Shown here piece by piece: positions 43,145 through 52,259 of a DNA stretch of 64,000 bases (its first letter is position 1; every line of letters starts with the position of its first letter). Source of the stretch: JAAYEV01 sp964508195 (GTDB lineage: Bacteria; Bacillota; Clostridia; Ch29); contig CAZDSH010000001.1 of assembly GCA_964508195.1 (NCBI GenBank), positions 124,001 to 188,000 of the forward strand, read 5' to 3'. A model generated the notes under the pieces. The model was not told the DNA's origin, ran no database searches, and saw only the letters and a list, made by a program, of their open reading frames with translations. Made by a program: the position numbers and the translations under genes.

Positions 43145-44531
43145 CCCTTTGGCCCCTCTCTAGTATTTCTTCTACCAGCTCCTCCATTTGCATACCCCGT
43201 GAACCTTTAACTAAAACAATGTCTCCCCTTTCAATGAAACTTTTTAGAAGTTCCGTGGCCCCCCGTTTATTGTCGAAGGAATAGACTCTATCATGTTTCA
43301 TCCCCGCTTTCTTTGCCTCTAGCGCAATAAACCTACTTTTACGTCCCACCGTTATTAGAACATCCACGCCGGTCTCCGCAGCGATCCTTCCTACAAACCG
43401 ATGCCCATCTTCGCTAAACCTGCCCATCTCCAAAATGTCCGCTAACAGAGCGATCTTCCGTTTGCCCGCCGCATCCTTTAGTACCTTTAATGCAGCCTCC
43501 ATGGATTCGGGGCTGGCATTATAGGCATCGTTTATTACCTTAACGCCGCCGGGGGCACTATGTATAGAAAGGCGCATACTCTCACCTTCGAGATATCCTA
43601 GGGCATCAATTATCTCGTCGAAGCCGATACCAAAGTGCCTTGCCACCGCTATGGCGGCTAGGGAATTGTATACGTTATGGATACCCGGTAACGGCGATAC
43701 CACATCAAAGGTCTCACCCCGGGCCAAAAGAGTATAGGCCATACCTTCTACACCCTTCGATAGCACCTTTTTAGCCCTGAAATCGCCTTCCCTAAGCCCA
43801 TAGTACACTATCGGTATATCCAAATCCTTACAACCCGTCCTAAGGAGCTCATCATCGGCGTTTATTACCGCTATGGAATCCTTATCCATCCCTTGGAATA
43901 TCTCCATCTTTGCCCTTAGGATGCCTTCACGACTACCAAGTTTCTCTATATGGGACATACCTATATTAGTTATAACGGCCACCCTAGGCTTTACTATTTC
44001 CGCTAGTTCCTCTATTTCGCCGTAACCGCTCATACCCATCTCCACGACCCCTAGTCGGTGGCTATAGTCAAGGTCCATAACGGTCATGGGCAACCCTATC
44101 TGGTTATTATAATTACCGGGAGTCCTTAGAACTTTAAACCTTTTCTCTAAAAGTGTAGCTATTATATTTTTCGTAGTAGTTTTGCCCGCACTACCCGTAA
44201 CCGCGATAAAATCTACATGAAACCTTGTCCTGTACCATCGTGCAAGCCGGTGCAGTGCCTTCAGCGTATCCTTTACGCGTATTACTGTGACACCTTCATG
44301 TCGATAACATCCGTTATCCTTATGGGTAAATATTACCTTTGCGCCTTTTTTTACAGCCTCGTGCAGGAAATCATGACCGTCAAATCTATCGCCTTTAATA
44401 GGTATAAATAGGCCCCCCGGCTCTAACGCTCTCGTATCCAAGGATATCATATCAATCCTTCCATCCTGGGGGCCATGCACCACAGAGCCTTCTACTGCGG
44501 CAACTATGTCCTGGACATCAAGCTTGATCAT
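43047..44531 (-). CDS. murF: UDP-MurNAc-tripeptide:D-alanyl-D-alanine ligase
   Basis: 494 residues. IAVTGSAGKTTTKNIIATLL is the ATP motif, with AVINADDELL and VINDAYNASPESM. It attaches D-Ala-D-Ala. MurF normally ends soon after the KGSRGMQMEELVEEIL helix (about residue 460). Here the frame runs about 33 codons further, into mraY, giving a polar tail rich in D, N, S and T. The ATG lies in the murE end (14-base overlap). Confidence 0.96.
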   Translation of the reverse strand: MIKLDVQDIVAAVEGSVVHGPQDGRIDMISLDTRALEPGGLFIPIKGDRFDGHDFLHEAVKKGAKVIFTHKDNGCYRHEGVTVIRVKDTLKALHRLARWYRTRFHVDFIAVTGSAGKTTTKNIIATLLEKRFKVLRTPGNYNNQIGLPMTVMDLDYSHRLGVVEMGMSGYGEIEELAEIVKPRVAVITNIGMSHIEKLGSREGILRAKMEIFQGMDKDSIAVINADDELLRTGCKDLDIPIVYYGLREGDFRAKKVLSKGVEGMAYTLLARGETFDVVSPLPGIHNVYNSLAAIAVARHFGIGFDEIIDALGYLEGESMRLSIHSAPGGVKVINDAYNASPESMEAALKVLKDAAGKRKIALLADILEMGRFSEDGHRFVGRIAAETGVDVLITVGRKSRFIALEAKKAGMKHDRVYSFDNKRGATELLKSFIERGDIVLVKGSRGMQMEELVEEILERGQRDAGTSTDNFPDNNCISDSDNNRTYSNTDLRKA

Positions 44532-45993
44532 CGTTTATCCTCTCCAGAATATCCATTACTATTTTTCTTTCGTCGAATTCTATAGTATGATCCGCAAACT
44601 CCTGATATATTTCGTGGCCTTTACCGGCCAAGACTACTATATCCTCGGCCTCCGCTAGCCCTAGGGCATATTCTATAGCCTTATACCTATCTACTATACA
44701 TATATAGCTCGTTCCGGTCCTTTCCACACCGGGCAATATATCCTCTATAATTTTATGGGGTTCCTCTTTCCTAGGATTATCCGAAGTAACTATAACAAAA
44801 TCCGATAGCCTTGCCGCTATTTCCCCCATCATGGGACGCTTTTCCCTGTCGCGGTTGCCGCCACATCCGAACATAGTTATTACCTTGCCCGGGGCATAAC
44901 CCTTTATGGTTGAAAGTATGTTTTCCAGGCCGTCGGGGGTATGGGCATAATCTATTATAACGCTGAAGCCTAATCCCGTATCCAAGGTTTCCGACCGACC
45001 CCGTACACCCTTTACATTCTTTAACCCTTCTTGTACGTGTTCAGGGTTAATGCCATCGGTTATAAGCACCGCTGCCGCAGCAAGGCTGTTATACACGCTT
45101 ATTGTGCCGGGTATTTTAACCTCTATAGGCAGGCTGTTACCCTTCCAAACCAGCCTGTACCTGACTCCCTTAGCATCAACGTCTATATCCTTTGCACTAA
45201 AATCCGACTTATTTTTGATACCAAAGGTAAGGATACCCGTAGGGAGATTTCTCACCCGTTTTGCTATGACATCCCCCGATGGGTCGTCGGCGTTTATTAT
45301 ATTATATCGGTCCGTGGATTTAAATAGCTTGAGCTTTGCCTCTAGATAATTTTTCATGTTTCCATGAAAATCAAGGTGATCCCGGGTAAGGTTTGTAAAT
45401 ATTCCGTAATCGAAATCCACATAACCCACCCTGTCCAGATCCAGGGAATGGGACGACACCTCCATCACTGCATAATCCACTTTACTCCTTACCATCTCCG
45501 CAAACAACCGATGCAGATCCAAGGATTCCGGTGTAGTCCGCATAGCGGGGATTTCCCTATCCCCTATTCTTATAGAGATAGTACCTAAAAGGCCTACATT
45601 ATGCCCTGCACTTTCTAATATGGACTTTATCAAGTAGGTAGTTGTTGTTTTGCCGTTAGTACCGGTAACGCCTATAACTTTTAACTTCTCCGAAGGGAAC
45701 CCATAAAACACGTGGCCTATTGCGGCCATAGCCTTACGGGAATCCTTTACCTTTACTATCGTGACATCTTTGCTGTCAACCTCTATATCCCTTTGGACCA
45801 CGAGTACCCTAGCACCCTTTTCTACGGCCTGTTTTGCAAAATCGTGCCCGTCCCAGTTAAAGCCGTCAATACAAACAAACAAATAGCCGGGTTCTATTTC
45901 CCGGGAATCATAGCTCACCCCGGTGACTACTGCATCCGGCCTACCTTTGATCTCGATTATCTCTATAAAACTCCATAAATCTGAAACTTTCAT
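44518..45993 (-). CDS. murE: UDP-MurNAc-dipeptide:meso-diaminopimelate ligase
   Basis: 491 residues from the ATG at 45993 (AGAGGTAATTAT upstream); the longer frame overlaps spoVD. VIGVTGTNGKTTTTYL is the ATP loop; TSDNPRKEEP near the C-terminus is the DNPR motif of ligases adding meso-diaminopimelate, so the cell wall is probably DAP type. The YAHTPDGLENIL and FGCGGNRDREKRP segments are conserved. Confidence 0.98.
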   Translation of the reverse strand: MKVSDLWSFIEIIEIKGRPDAVVTGVSYDSREIEPGYLFVCIDGFNWDGHDFAKQAVEKGARVLVVQRDIEVDSKDVTIVKVKDSRKAMAAIGHVFYGFPSEKLKVIGVTGTNGKTTTTYLIKSILESAGHNVGLLGTISIRIGDREIPAMRTTPESLDLHRLFAEMVRSKVDYAVMEVSSHSLDLDRVGYVDFDYGIFTNLTRDHLDFHGNMKNYLEAKLKLFKSTDRYNIINADDPSGDVIAKRVRNLPTGILTFGIKNKSDFSAKDIDVDAKGVRYRLVWKGNSLPIEVKIPGTISVYNSLAAAAVLITDGINPEHVQEGLKNVKGVRGRSETLDTGLGFSVIIDYAHTPDGLENILSTIKGYAPGKVITMFGCGGNRDREKRPMMGEIAARLSDFVIVTSDNPRKEEPHKIIEDILPGVERTGTSYICIVDRYKAIEYALGLAEAEDIVVLAGKGHEIYQEFADHTIEFDERKIVMDILERINDDQA

Positions 45994-46012
45994 ATAATTA
46001 CCTCTATTTCCA

Positions 46013-48007
46013 CTATACCTCCCGGTTTTGGTGGTTATAGTCTTCAAGATATAGTAGCACTATGGATTTCTCCGACACCATTATATCAGGTTTAGGAGTC
46101 TGGTCAACTATGGGGTTAAGGCCCTCCTCCACTACATTTCCCACTACCTGATACTGAAGATTTCTATCGCTTAAAACCTTTATTGCATCCTGTAAAGGCA
46201 TGCCCACAACATCGGGCACGGAAATCCTTTCCTGGATTAATTTTTCCGCCTCGTCCTCCGTATACCTCGGTTGTACCTTTAAATATCTTAATGTATCACT
46301 TAATATACTACCTACTACCGGTGCCGCTATCTGGCCCCCGTAATAGTTCCCGGGATCTGGTTCATCAATGACTACGAGCAACACTACCTTCGGATCGTCT
46401 GCAGGGGCTATCCCGATAAAAGAGGCAACGTATCTACCTTGGACATACCTGCCATCGACTACTTTTTGTGCTGTACCAGTTTTACCCGCCACCCTAAAAC
46501 CCGGTATATATGCGTTGGAACCAGTACCCGCTGATACCACTGTCTCCAGTATCTGCATTTCTGTTCGCGCCGTTTGTGGCGAAATAACCTGCCTTCTGAA
46601 TTTAGGCGCAAATTCCCGGACGGTATTACCTTCCCCGTCCTTAAGCCCGAGGGCGATCCTAGGTTCCATTAACATACCTTCATTGGCGATAGCCGCCGCT
46701 GCGCTTACAAGCTGTATAGGAGTAACGGCCACTCCTTGGCCGAAACCCATATTGGCCAGCTCCACGGGTCCTACGCTCTTCGATTCCATTACAAGGCCGT
46801 ATGCCTCGCCGGGTAATTTGACACCCGTTGGTTCACCGAAGCCAAAGGCCCTTATATAATCGAGGAATTTCTCCTTACCTAGACGTTGGGCCACTTCAAT
46901 AAAGACAGGGTTACATGAATTTTGTGCCGCCTCTACAAAGGTCTGGTGCCCGTGGGGCGCGTAACTCCTCCAGCATTTTAAGTTCCGTCCGCCGACGCTA
47001 ATAAATCCTTTACAGTAAAAAGTGCTCTCTGGCGCGATTACTCCTTCCTCTAGCCCCGCTGCGGTAGTGATTATTTTAAATGTAGAACCGGGCTCATACA
47101 GATCGGATACGGCATAATTCCTCCACATCTTTAACCTCTCATCCCTTAGTTCCTCCGCCGAAAGCCCTTCCCAGGACCTTTGGTCGCCGGTTTCTAACGG
47201 ATCGAAGGGTGTATTCGGATCGTAATCAGGCTTCACCGTCAACGCTAATATGTCCCCGTTTTTAGGGTCTATCATAATCGCGGCGCCTTTCTTTGCGTTT
47301 GTATTTATAACCGCCTCCTCTACAGCCTTTTCCGCGAAATGCTGTATAACTTCATCTATGGTTAATACAAGGTGATACCCATCCTTTGGGGAGTACTGTG
47401 TATCAAACCCGAAGGGTATCCGGCGGCCTGCGGCATCGGTCTCGGATATATTCCTACCGGGGAGGCCGTATAAATACGTGTCGAACAGCGCCTCTACCCC
47501 GTCTAAACCTTGGTTGTCCGCCCCGGTAAAACCCAGTATATGGGCGGCAAAGTTCCTGTTGGGATAATACCTTTTACTATCGTCCACGGGGTACAATCCT
47601 TCGATATCCCTTATGCTATCCACAATTTCCTTCTCCACTCGCCTTTTTAAAAGCACCGTATCTACTTTCCGTGTAAGCCTGTCGAGTACATCCTCTCTGT
47701 CCATGCCCAGCACCTCTGCGAGTCTGTAGGATACGTTCTCAACATCCTTTATCTCTATAGGTCTTACGTACAGAGTCTCTATGCTAGCGCTTATAGCTAG
47801 TTTTTTTCCATTTCTATCATATATTATACCCCTCTTAGATGGGATAGGTATATCCCTTCGCCATTGTTCCACCGCCATATCCCTGTACTTATCGCCGCAT
47901 ACCACCTGTATCCAAGCAAGCCTCAGAAATAAGGCGAAAAACAGAAAAAGCGCTGTAAAAAGGCAAAATATAAGCCTTTTTTTATGCCTTATCTCCAAAG
48001 TAGCCAC
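46013..48007 (-). CDS. spoVD: SpoVD/FtsI-type class B penicillin-binding protein with PASTA domain
   Basis: 664 residues, GTG start with AAGGGGGAAAGAAA upstream. N-terminal span (11-34), dimerisation domain from RRDIPIPSKRGIIYDRNG (50-67), and transpeptidase domain with S308-T-F-K311, S364-C-N366 and KTG in GKTGTAQ near 505. One PASTA repeat lies at about 600-660 (VPDVVGMPLQDAIKVLSD). The PASTA places it nearer SpoVD than plain PBP2B. It is the only class B PBP in this cluster, so it may serve division as well as cortex synthesis. Confidence 0.95.
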   Translation of the reverse strand: MATLEIRHKKRLIFCLFTALFLFFALFLRLAWIQVVCGDKYRDMAVEQWRRDIPIPSKRGIIYDRNGKKLAISASIETLYVRPIEIKDVENVSYRLAEVLGMDREDVLDRLTRKVDTVLLKRRVEKEIVDSIRDIEGLYPVDDSKRYYPNRNFAAHILGFTGADNQGLDGVEALFDTYLYGLPGRNISETDAAGRRIPFGFDTQYSPKDGYHLVLTIDEVIQHFAEKAVEEAVINTNAKKGAAIMIDPKNGDILALTVKPDYDPNTPFDPLETGDQRSWEGLSAEELRDERLKMWRNYAVSDLYEPGSTFKIITTAAGLEEGVIAPESTFYCKGFISVGGRNLKCWRSYAPHGHQTFVEAAQNSCNPVFIEVAQRLGKEKFLDYIRAFGFGEPTGVKLPGEAYGLVMESKSVGPVELANMGFGQGVAVTPIQLVSAAAAIANEGMLMEPRIALGLKDGEGNTVREFAPKFRRQVISPQTARTEMQILETVVSAGTGSNAYIPGFRVAGKTGTAQKVVDGRYVQGRYVASFIGIAPADDPKVVLLVVIDEPDPGNYYGGQIAAPVVGSILSDTLRYLKVQPRYTEDEAEKLIQERISVPDVVGMPLQDAIKVLSDRNLQYQVVGNVVEEGLNPIVDQTPKPDIMVSEKSIVLLYLEDYNHQNREV

Positions 48008-48090
48008 TTTCTTTCCCCCTTAGCCCCTACAATAATACTTATGAACGGTTATATTTTTGCCCCTTTTATATTTAAAGGATTTTAAGGGGC

Positions 48091-48576
48091 CTAGGGCCTT
48101 TTAAAAATTTTATTTATTGTATTCGTAAGGAACGAAAACAATCTGTTATCTAAAATACCAGCCTTTTGCGCTTCTTCGGGTTCTTTTGCGTACAGCAAAT
48201 CCTCCTTTGACTTTTCCACTGCGACGTAAATTATATCCCTGCTATCGGGATAAATCATACCTAACTGATGAAGGGCATAATGTTCTAACCTGTTTATATC
48301 CATAACCCGGGCGCGCTGAAGCTGTAACCTTTCATTTTCCTTGTGCAGTTCCGCTAATTCCTTTTCCATGGCCCTTATCCTAAAGTTATGTTCCGATATA
48401 ACGGCAAAGCGTGAAATGACCAGAATCCCAATAGCTAAAATTACACAAACCCTGATCAATGCCCTTCTTCTAATGCCGACCCTTTTTTTCCGGATCGGTT
48501 TTCTTTTTTTTATATCCGGTCTCTGAGCCTCGCCGGGTATAGTTTGATAGTATTGCCTTTGCCTTGCTACTATCAT
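48091..48576 (-). CDS. ftsL: FtsL-like septum protein
   Basis: 161 residues. A basic cytoplasmic region (1-40), one span (42-62, RVCVILAIGILVISRFAVI), then a coiled coil (65-95) and a tail. Position between rsmH and spoVD and this layout identify FtsL, which with FtsB/DivIC and FtsQ activates septal synthesis. Sequence similarity within this family is always low. AAGGGGTGAATAAAA precedes the ATG. Confidence 0.85.
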   Translation of the reverse strand: MIVARQRQYYQTIPGEAQRPDIKKRKPIRKKRVGIRRRALIRVCVILAIGILVISRFAVISEHNFRIRAMEKELAELHKENERLQLQRARVMDINRLEHYALHQLGMIYPDSRDIIYVAVEKSKEDLLYAKEPEEAQKAGILDNRLFSFLTNTINKIFKRP

Positions 48577-48607
48577 TTTTATTCACCCCTTGATGCAATT
48601 AGAACTT

Positions 48608-49543
48608 TCATAGCCTTTGGGCAACCCTTAGCCCGGCGCTCCTAGATCTTGGGTTCTTATGGATCTCGTCTTTATCCGGGACTATCAATTTGCGATTGAT
48701 TATCTTTATTATCGGTTTTTTTTCACATACGCAAATCGGTATTTCCGGGGGACAGGTGCATGGGTTTTCTAATTCTCTGAAGGTCCTTTTTATTTTCCTG
48801 TCCTCGAGGGAATGGAAGGTGATCACACAGATCCTGCCGCCGGTTTTCAAAAGCTGTACCCCGTCCTTTATTGCATCCTCTAATATTTCCAGTTCGTCGT
48901 TTACCGCTATTCTAAGGGCTTGGAATGTTCTCTTTGCGGGATGTGGTCCCCTTCTCCTAGCCGATGCAGGTATGGCAGCTTTTATTATGCTCACCAACTG
49001 CCCGGTAGTTTCTATGGGGGCCCTATCCCTACCGCGCACTATAAACTGTGCTATCCTTTTCGCCCACCGTTCTTCCCCGAATGTACTGATTATCGAAGTC
49101 AGATCCGCCTCATCATAACTATTCACGATCTCCTTAGCGTCTAAGGGTTGTCCCCTATCCATTCTCATGTCAAGGGGCGCATCCTGCATATAGCTAAACC
49201 CTCGTTCACCTTTATCCAATTGGAATGAGGACACGCCTAAATCCATCACTATACCGTCTACATGGGTTATATTGCGGTCGCCTAAAAGGGATTTTATGTT
49301 CTTAAAGTTCCCATGTAACAAGATCGTCCTATCGGAATAGGCCGCCAACCTCTCCCGGGATATCTTTAGGGCAAAGGGATCCCTGTCAATCCCTATAAGT
49401 CTACCCTTTGTATCTAACCTTTTTAAAATCTCTAGGGAGTGTCCGCCTCCGCCTAGGGTAGCGTCAACATACGTGCCCCCGGGTTTTACGTTTAAATATT
49501 CAACAATCTCCCTTAACAATACCGGCCTATGTTCAGGCGTCAT
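48608..49543 (-). CDS. rsmH: 16S rRNA (cytosine1402-N4)-methyltransferase RsmH
   Basis: 311 residues from the ATG at 49543 (CGGAG nine bases upstream); an ATG three codons earlier directly abuts the ribosome site. It starts TPEHRPVLLREIVEYL; the SAM site is YVDATLGGGGHSLEIL, followed by VDGIVMDLGVSSFQLD and the C-terminal CVITFHSLEDRKIKR. It modifies the decoding centre of 16S rRNA. It is the second gene of the dcw operon. Confidence 0.98.
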   Translation of the reverse strand: MTPEHRPVLLREIVEYLNVKPGGTYVDATLGGGGHSLEILKRLDTKGRLIGIDRDPFALKISRERLAAYSDRTILLHGNFKNIKSLLGDRNITHVDGIVMDLGVSSFQLDKGERGFSYMQDAPLDMRMDRGQPLDAKEIVNSYDEADLTSIISTFGEERWAKRIAQFIVRGRDRAPIETTGQLVSIIKAAIPASARRRGPHPAKRTFQALRIAVNDELEILEDAIKDGVQLLKTGGRICVITFHSLEDRKIKRTFRELENPCTCPPEIPICVCEKKPIIKIINRKLIVPDKDEIHKNPRSRSAGLRVAQRL

Positions 49544-49577
49544 ATTATTCATCTCCGGTCCGATCTAATACCCTTGA

Positions 49578-50009
49578 TCATATCCCAAGGCGCTCCATAT
49601 TTTCTGCGATTTTATCGTATTCCTTTATTGTATCACTGCTGTATAGATCCCATCCCTCCACGCTCCAGATTTCCACCCGAGTAGAAACCCCTATAACTAC
49701 AGCATCCTTTTCTATTGCCGCGTACTCCCTTAGATTTGCCGGGAGCAGTATCCTACCTTGTTTGTCAAGTTCACATTCCGCAGCCCCCGAAAAGAAAAAC
49801 CTAACAAAGGCCCTTGCATCCCTGGATGTAAGGGGAAGGGTTTTGAGCTTCTCTTCAAAATTACGCCATTCTATAAGGGGGTAGACGAAAAGACAATTAT
49901 CGAGGCCCTTAGTCAATACAAATATCTCGCCTAGATCCTCTCTGAACTTAGACGGTATAATAAGCCTTCCTTTATTATCCAGGGAGTGATAGAACTCGCC
50001 TATAAACAC
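49578..50009 (-). CDS. mraZ: MraZ transcriptional regulator of the dcw operon
   Basis: 143 residues from a GTG at 50009, giving the standard N-terminus FIGEFYHSLDNKGRLIIPSKF; the frame to 50060 is an artefact covering the operator. Two AbrB-like half-domains each contain the DxxGR signature (LDNKGRL and LDKQGRILLP). MraZ binds repeats upstream of its own gene and represses the dcw operon. Three such repeats lie directly ahead of this start. Confidence 0.97.
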   Translation of the reverse strand: MFIGEFYHSLDNKGRLIIPSKFREDLGEIFVLTKGLDNCLFVYPLIEWRNFEEKLKTLPLTSRDARAFVRFFFSGAAECELDKQGRILLPANLREYAAIEKDAVVIGVSTRVEIWSVEGWDLYSSDTIKEYDKIAENMERLGI

Positions 50010-50034
50010 TATGCCACCCCATTTAGGGACTGTT

Positions 50035-50059
50035 CCCCACTTCGTACCACATCTACCCA
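50035..50059 (-). promoter_or_regulatory. Triple MraZ binding box
   Basis: TGGGT (50059-50055), TGGTA (50049-50045) and TGGGG (50039-50035) are direct repeats with exactly 5-base spacers, the TGGGN-N5 pattern bound by MraZ. They end about 25 bases before the mraZ start. A clear -35/-10 pair is not visible in the AT-rich DNA just upstream. Confidence 0.8.
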
Positions 50060-50114
50060 CTTTTTTATTTAATTCTATATAACTTTCTGAATTCCTGCTT
50101 ATTTTAAAAAATTT

Positions 50115-50184
50115 AAAATTAAAAAAGCATCGATGTACGATTTATAATCCGTCGTGGAATAGCCCTATCATACATCGGTGCTTT
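50115..50184 (-). terminator. Long terminator between lgt and mraZ
   Basis: AAAGCACCGATGTATGAT (50184-50167) pairs with ATCGTACATCGATGCTTT (50141-50124) with one mismatch and one G-T pair, followed by TTTAATTTT. It ends the lgt transcript and separates it from the dcw operon. Confidence 0.85.
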
Positions 50185-50212
50185 ATAATTTAAACGTTAG
50201 AATAATTTATAA

Positions 50213-50944
50213 TTATTCTAATGCTCCCTTATTTCTGTAGAACATAATAAGTGTCCCGATTATTATTACGCCTATACTCACAAATTGGGCGGCCCTTATA
50301 TTCCCAAGCATGAGACTGTCCGTCCGTAACCCCTCTACAAAAAACCTTCCTACGGAATAAAGAATTAAATATAATAAAAATATGTTACCCCTTGTTTTTC
50401 TCCTTTTACGGTACCCTAGGAGTATCAAAAATATTGAAAGGTTCCAAAGGGATTCGTATAAAAATGTAGGGTGCACCCTGAGACCGTCAACCATTATTCC
50501 CCAGGGCAGATCCGTAGGCACGCCATGGGCCTCCTGGTTTACAAAATTACCCCACCGTCCGATGGCCTGTCCCAGTATAAGGCCCGGGGCCGCAACATCG
50601 ACCAAGGCCCAAAAGTTTACGTCCTTTACCCTTGTATATATAACCGCCGTGATGATCGCTGCTATGAGGGTACCATGAATAGCTAAACCCCCACCCCTTA
50701 TATTTAATATCTGCTTAGGATTCATTGAGTAGTACTCCCAGTTAAAAAATACATAATAAAGCCTTGCCCCTATAATACCCGAGGGTATTGCGAATATAAC
50801 GAGATCCAGTATTATATTCTCATCCATACCGACCCTTTTAGACTCGCTCAAGGCATACAAAAGACCGCATACTATGCCGACGGCCATAATAATGCCGTAC
50901 CACCTGACGGCTATACCGAATATTTCAAAAGCCACAGGATTCAT
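50213..50944 (-). CDS. lgt: Prolipoprotein diacylglyceryl transferase
   Basis: 243 residues, about seven spans. GRWGNFVNQEAHG near residue 135 is the Lgt signature, and HPTFLYESLWN and FVEGLRTDSL are further conserved parts. It adds diacylglycerol to the lipobox cysteine, upstream in the pathway of LspA, whose start is at the left edge of the window. AAAGGGGGGTACGAT precedes the ATG. Confidence 0.97.
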   Translation of the reverse strand: MNPVAFEIFGIAVRWYGIIMAVGIVCGLLYALSESKRVGMDENIILDLVIFAIPSGIIGARLYYVFFNWEYYSMNPKQILNIRGGGLAIHGTLIAAIITAVIYTRVKDVNFWALVDVAAPGLILGQAIGRWGNFVNQEAHGVPTDLPWGIMVDGLRVHPTFLYESLWNLSIFLILLGYRKRRKTRGNIFLLYLILYSVGRFFVEGLRTDSLMLGNIRAAQFVSIGVIIIGTLIMFYRNKGALE

Positions 50945-50963
50945 ATCGTACCCCCCTTTTTTT

Positions 50964-52259
50964 CTACTGCGGCGAAATTATTGATAGGGAAGAAACCCAA
51001 GGCTTTATATGCCCTTTAAACCTTTCCCTTACGGCCTCTAACTCTATCCCCTCTAATATCCCGATAAAATCCAAAAAGCTTGCCCCCTTAAAGTGGTAGG
51101 AAATGAAGTTAGAGGCTATATATTCTAACCTATCGAAGTTCCTCAGGTATCTACCTAACAGCTTGTTCCTTGCCAGAAGAAATTCCTCCTGTTTTAGGTC
51201 ATTTTGTTCCGTATCCATGATCCACCCTTTAATCATATCAAAAAGCCTATCAGGATCAGGGGACTCGCCCCCTACCATGGAATAGGAATAATTCGTCTCC
51301 CCCACAAAATCGAAATTAAAGCTATCGTTTATAAGGCCATCATTATATAGCCTTTGGTACAGTTCAGAACTCTTTCCGAATAGCATCTCCAGTAAAACCG
51401 AAGTCATTATTTCCCTTTCAAAAAGTTCTTTCCCCGATAACTCCTTTTCGGTATCCTTAATGCCTATATTGAAAAGGGGCTGGGCCACGGCCAGGGCTTG
51501 CTTTGTCCTTTCTGCGCGGACACTTTCCGGCTCCTTCGGATAGAACCTTTTTATGCTATCCGCCCTCTTATCCGCCCCCGTCTTTATGCTTCTATCTATC
51601 AAATCTAGGGTATCTTCCACATCTATATTCCCTACTACAAACAAAGCCATATTGTCCGGGTGATAAAAAGTATTGTAGCATTTGTATAATATATCCCTAT
51701 CTATACTAGTTATACTTTCAACGGTCCCGGCGATATCAACCCTTACGGGATGTTCATGATACAAGCCTTGAAGCATGTTAAAAAGGCTTTTCCATTCGCC
51801 GTTATCATCATACATTTTGATCTCCTGGGCAATGATCCCCTTTTCCTTTTCCACATTTTCATCGGTAAAATGGGGTTCCTGCACAAACCCCAGTAACACT
51901 TCTAAACACTCGTAAAAGTTTTTAGTAGAGGAAAAAAGGTACGCGGTATTCGTAAAGCCCGTGTAGGCGTTGGCGGAGGCGCCTAACCTTGAGAACCGGT
52001 CGAATACATTCCCCCCTTCTTCCTCGAAGAGCTTATGCTCGAGGAAGTGGGCTACGCCCGCCGGTACCTCCGTTATATGTTCCTCACCGGGAACTATAAA
52101 CTTCATATCCACGGAACCAAACCTCGTAGCAAATAGGGCAAATTGTTTCGAATACTCCTTTTTAGGGAGCAAAAAAACTTTAAGACCGCTGTCCAATTTT
52201 GAATAATATAGCTTTTCCCTTATCCTATCCATATTCATTTCCTTAAAGGATACTGTCAT
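50964..52259 (-). CDS. M16 family zinc peptidase (YfmH-like, catalytic partner)
   Basis: 431 residues. The inverted zinc motif HFLEH (in GVAHFLEHKLFEEEGG, near residue 71) and a downstream E in the KEKGIIAQEIKMYDD segment form an intact active site. R and Y residues of the M16 C-terminal half are in the NYSYSMVGGE region. In Firmicutes YfmH pairs with YfmF. It overlaps the upstream partner gene by ATGA, so the two should be made in equal amounts. Substrates are unknown. Confidence 0.92.
   Translation of the reverse strand: MTVSFKEMNMDRIREKLYYSKLDSGLKVFLLPKKEYSKQFALFATRFGSVDMKFIVPGEEHITEVPAGVAHFLEHKLFEEEGGNVFDRFSRLGASANAYTGFTNTAYLFSSTKNFYECLEVLLGFVQEPHFTDENVEKEKGIIAQEIKMYDDNGEWKSLFNMLQGLYHEHPVRVDIAGTVESITSIDRDILYKCYNTFYHPDNMALFVVGNIDVEDTLDLIDRSIKTGADKRADSIKRFYPKEPESVRAERTKQALAVAQPLFNIGIKDTEKELSGKELFEREIMTSVLLEMLFGKSSELYQRLYNDGLINDSFNFDFVGETNYSYSMVGGESPDPDRLFDMIKGWIMDTEQNDLKQEEFLLARNKLLGRYLRNFDRLEYIASNFISYHFKGASFLDFIGILEGIELEAVRERFKGHIKPWVSSLSIISPQ

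Noticed and set aside
36487..50009. Truncated or broken dcw genes
   Set aside because: All dcw members read as full length with intact active-site motifs; murB, murC and ddl are simply not in this locus.
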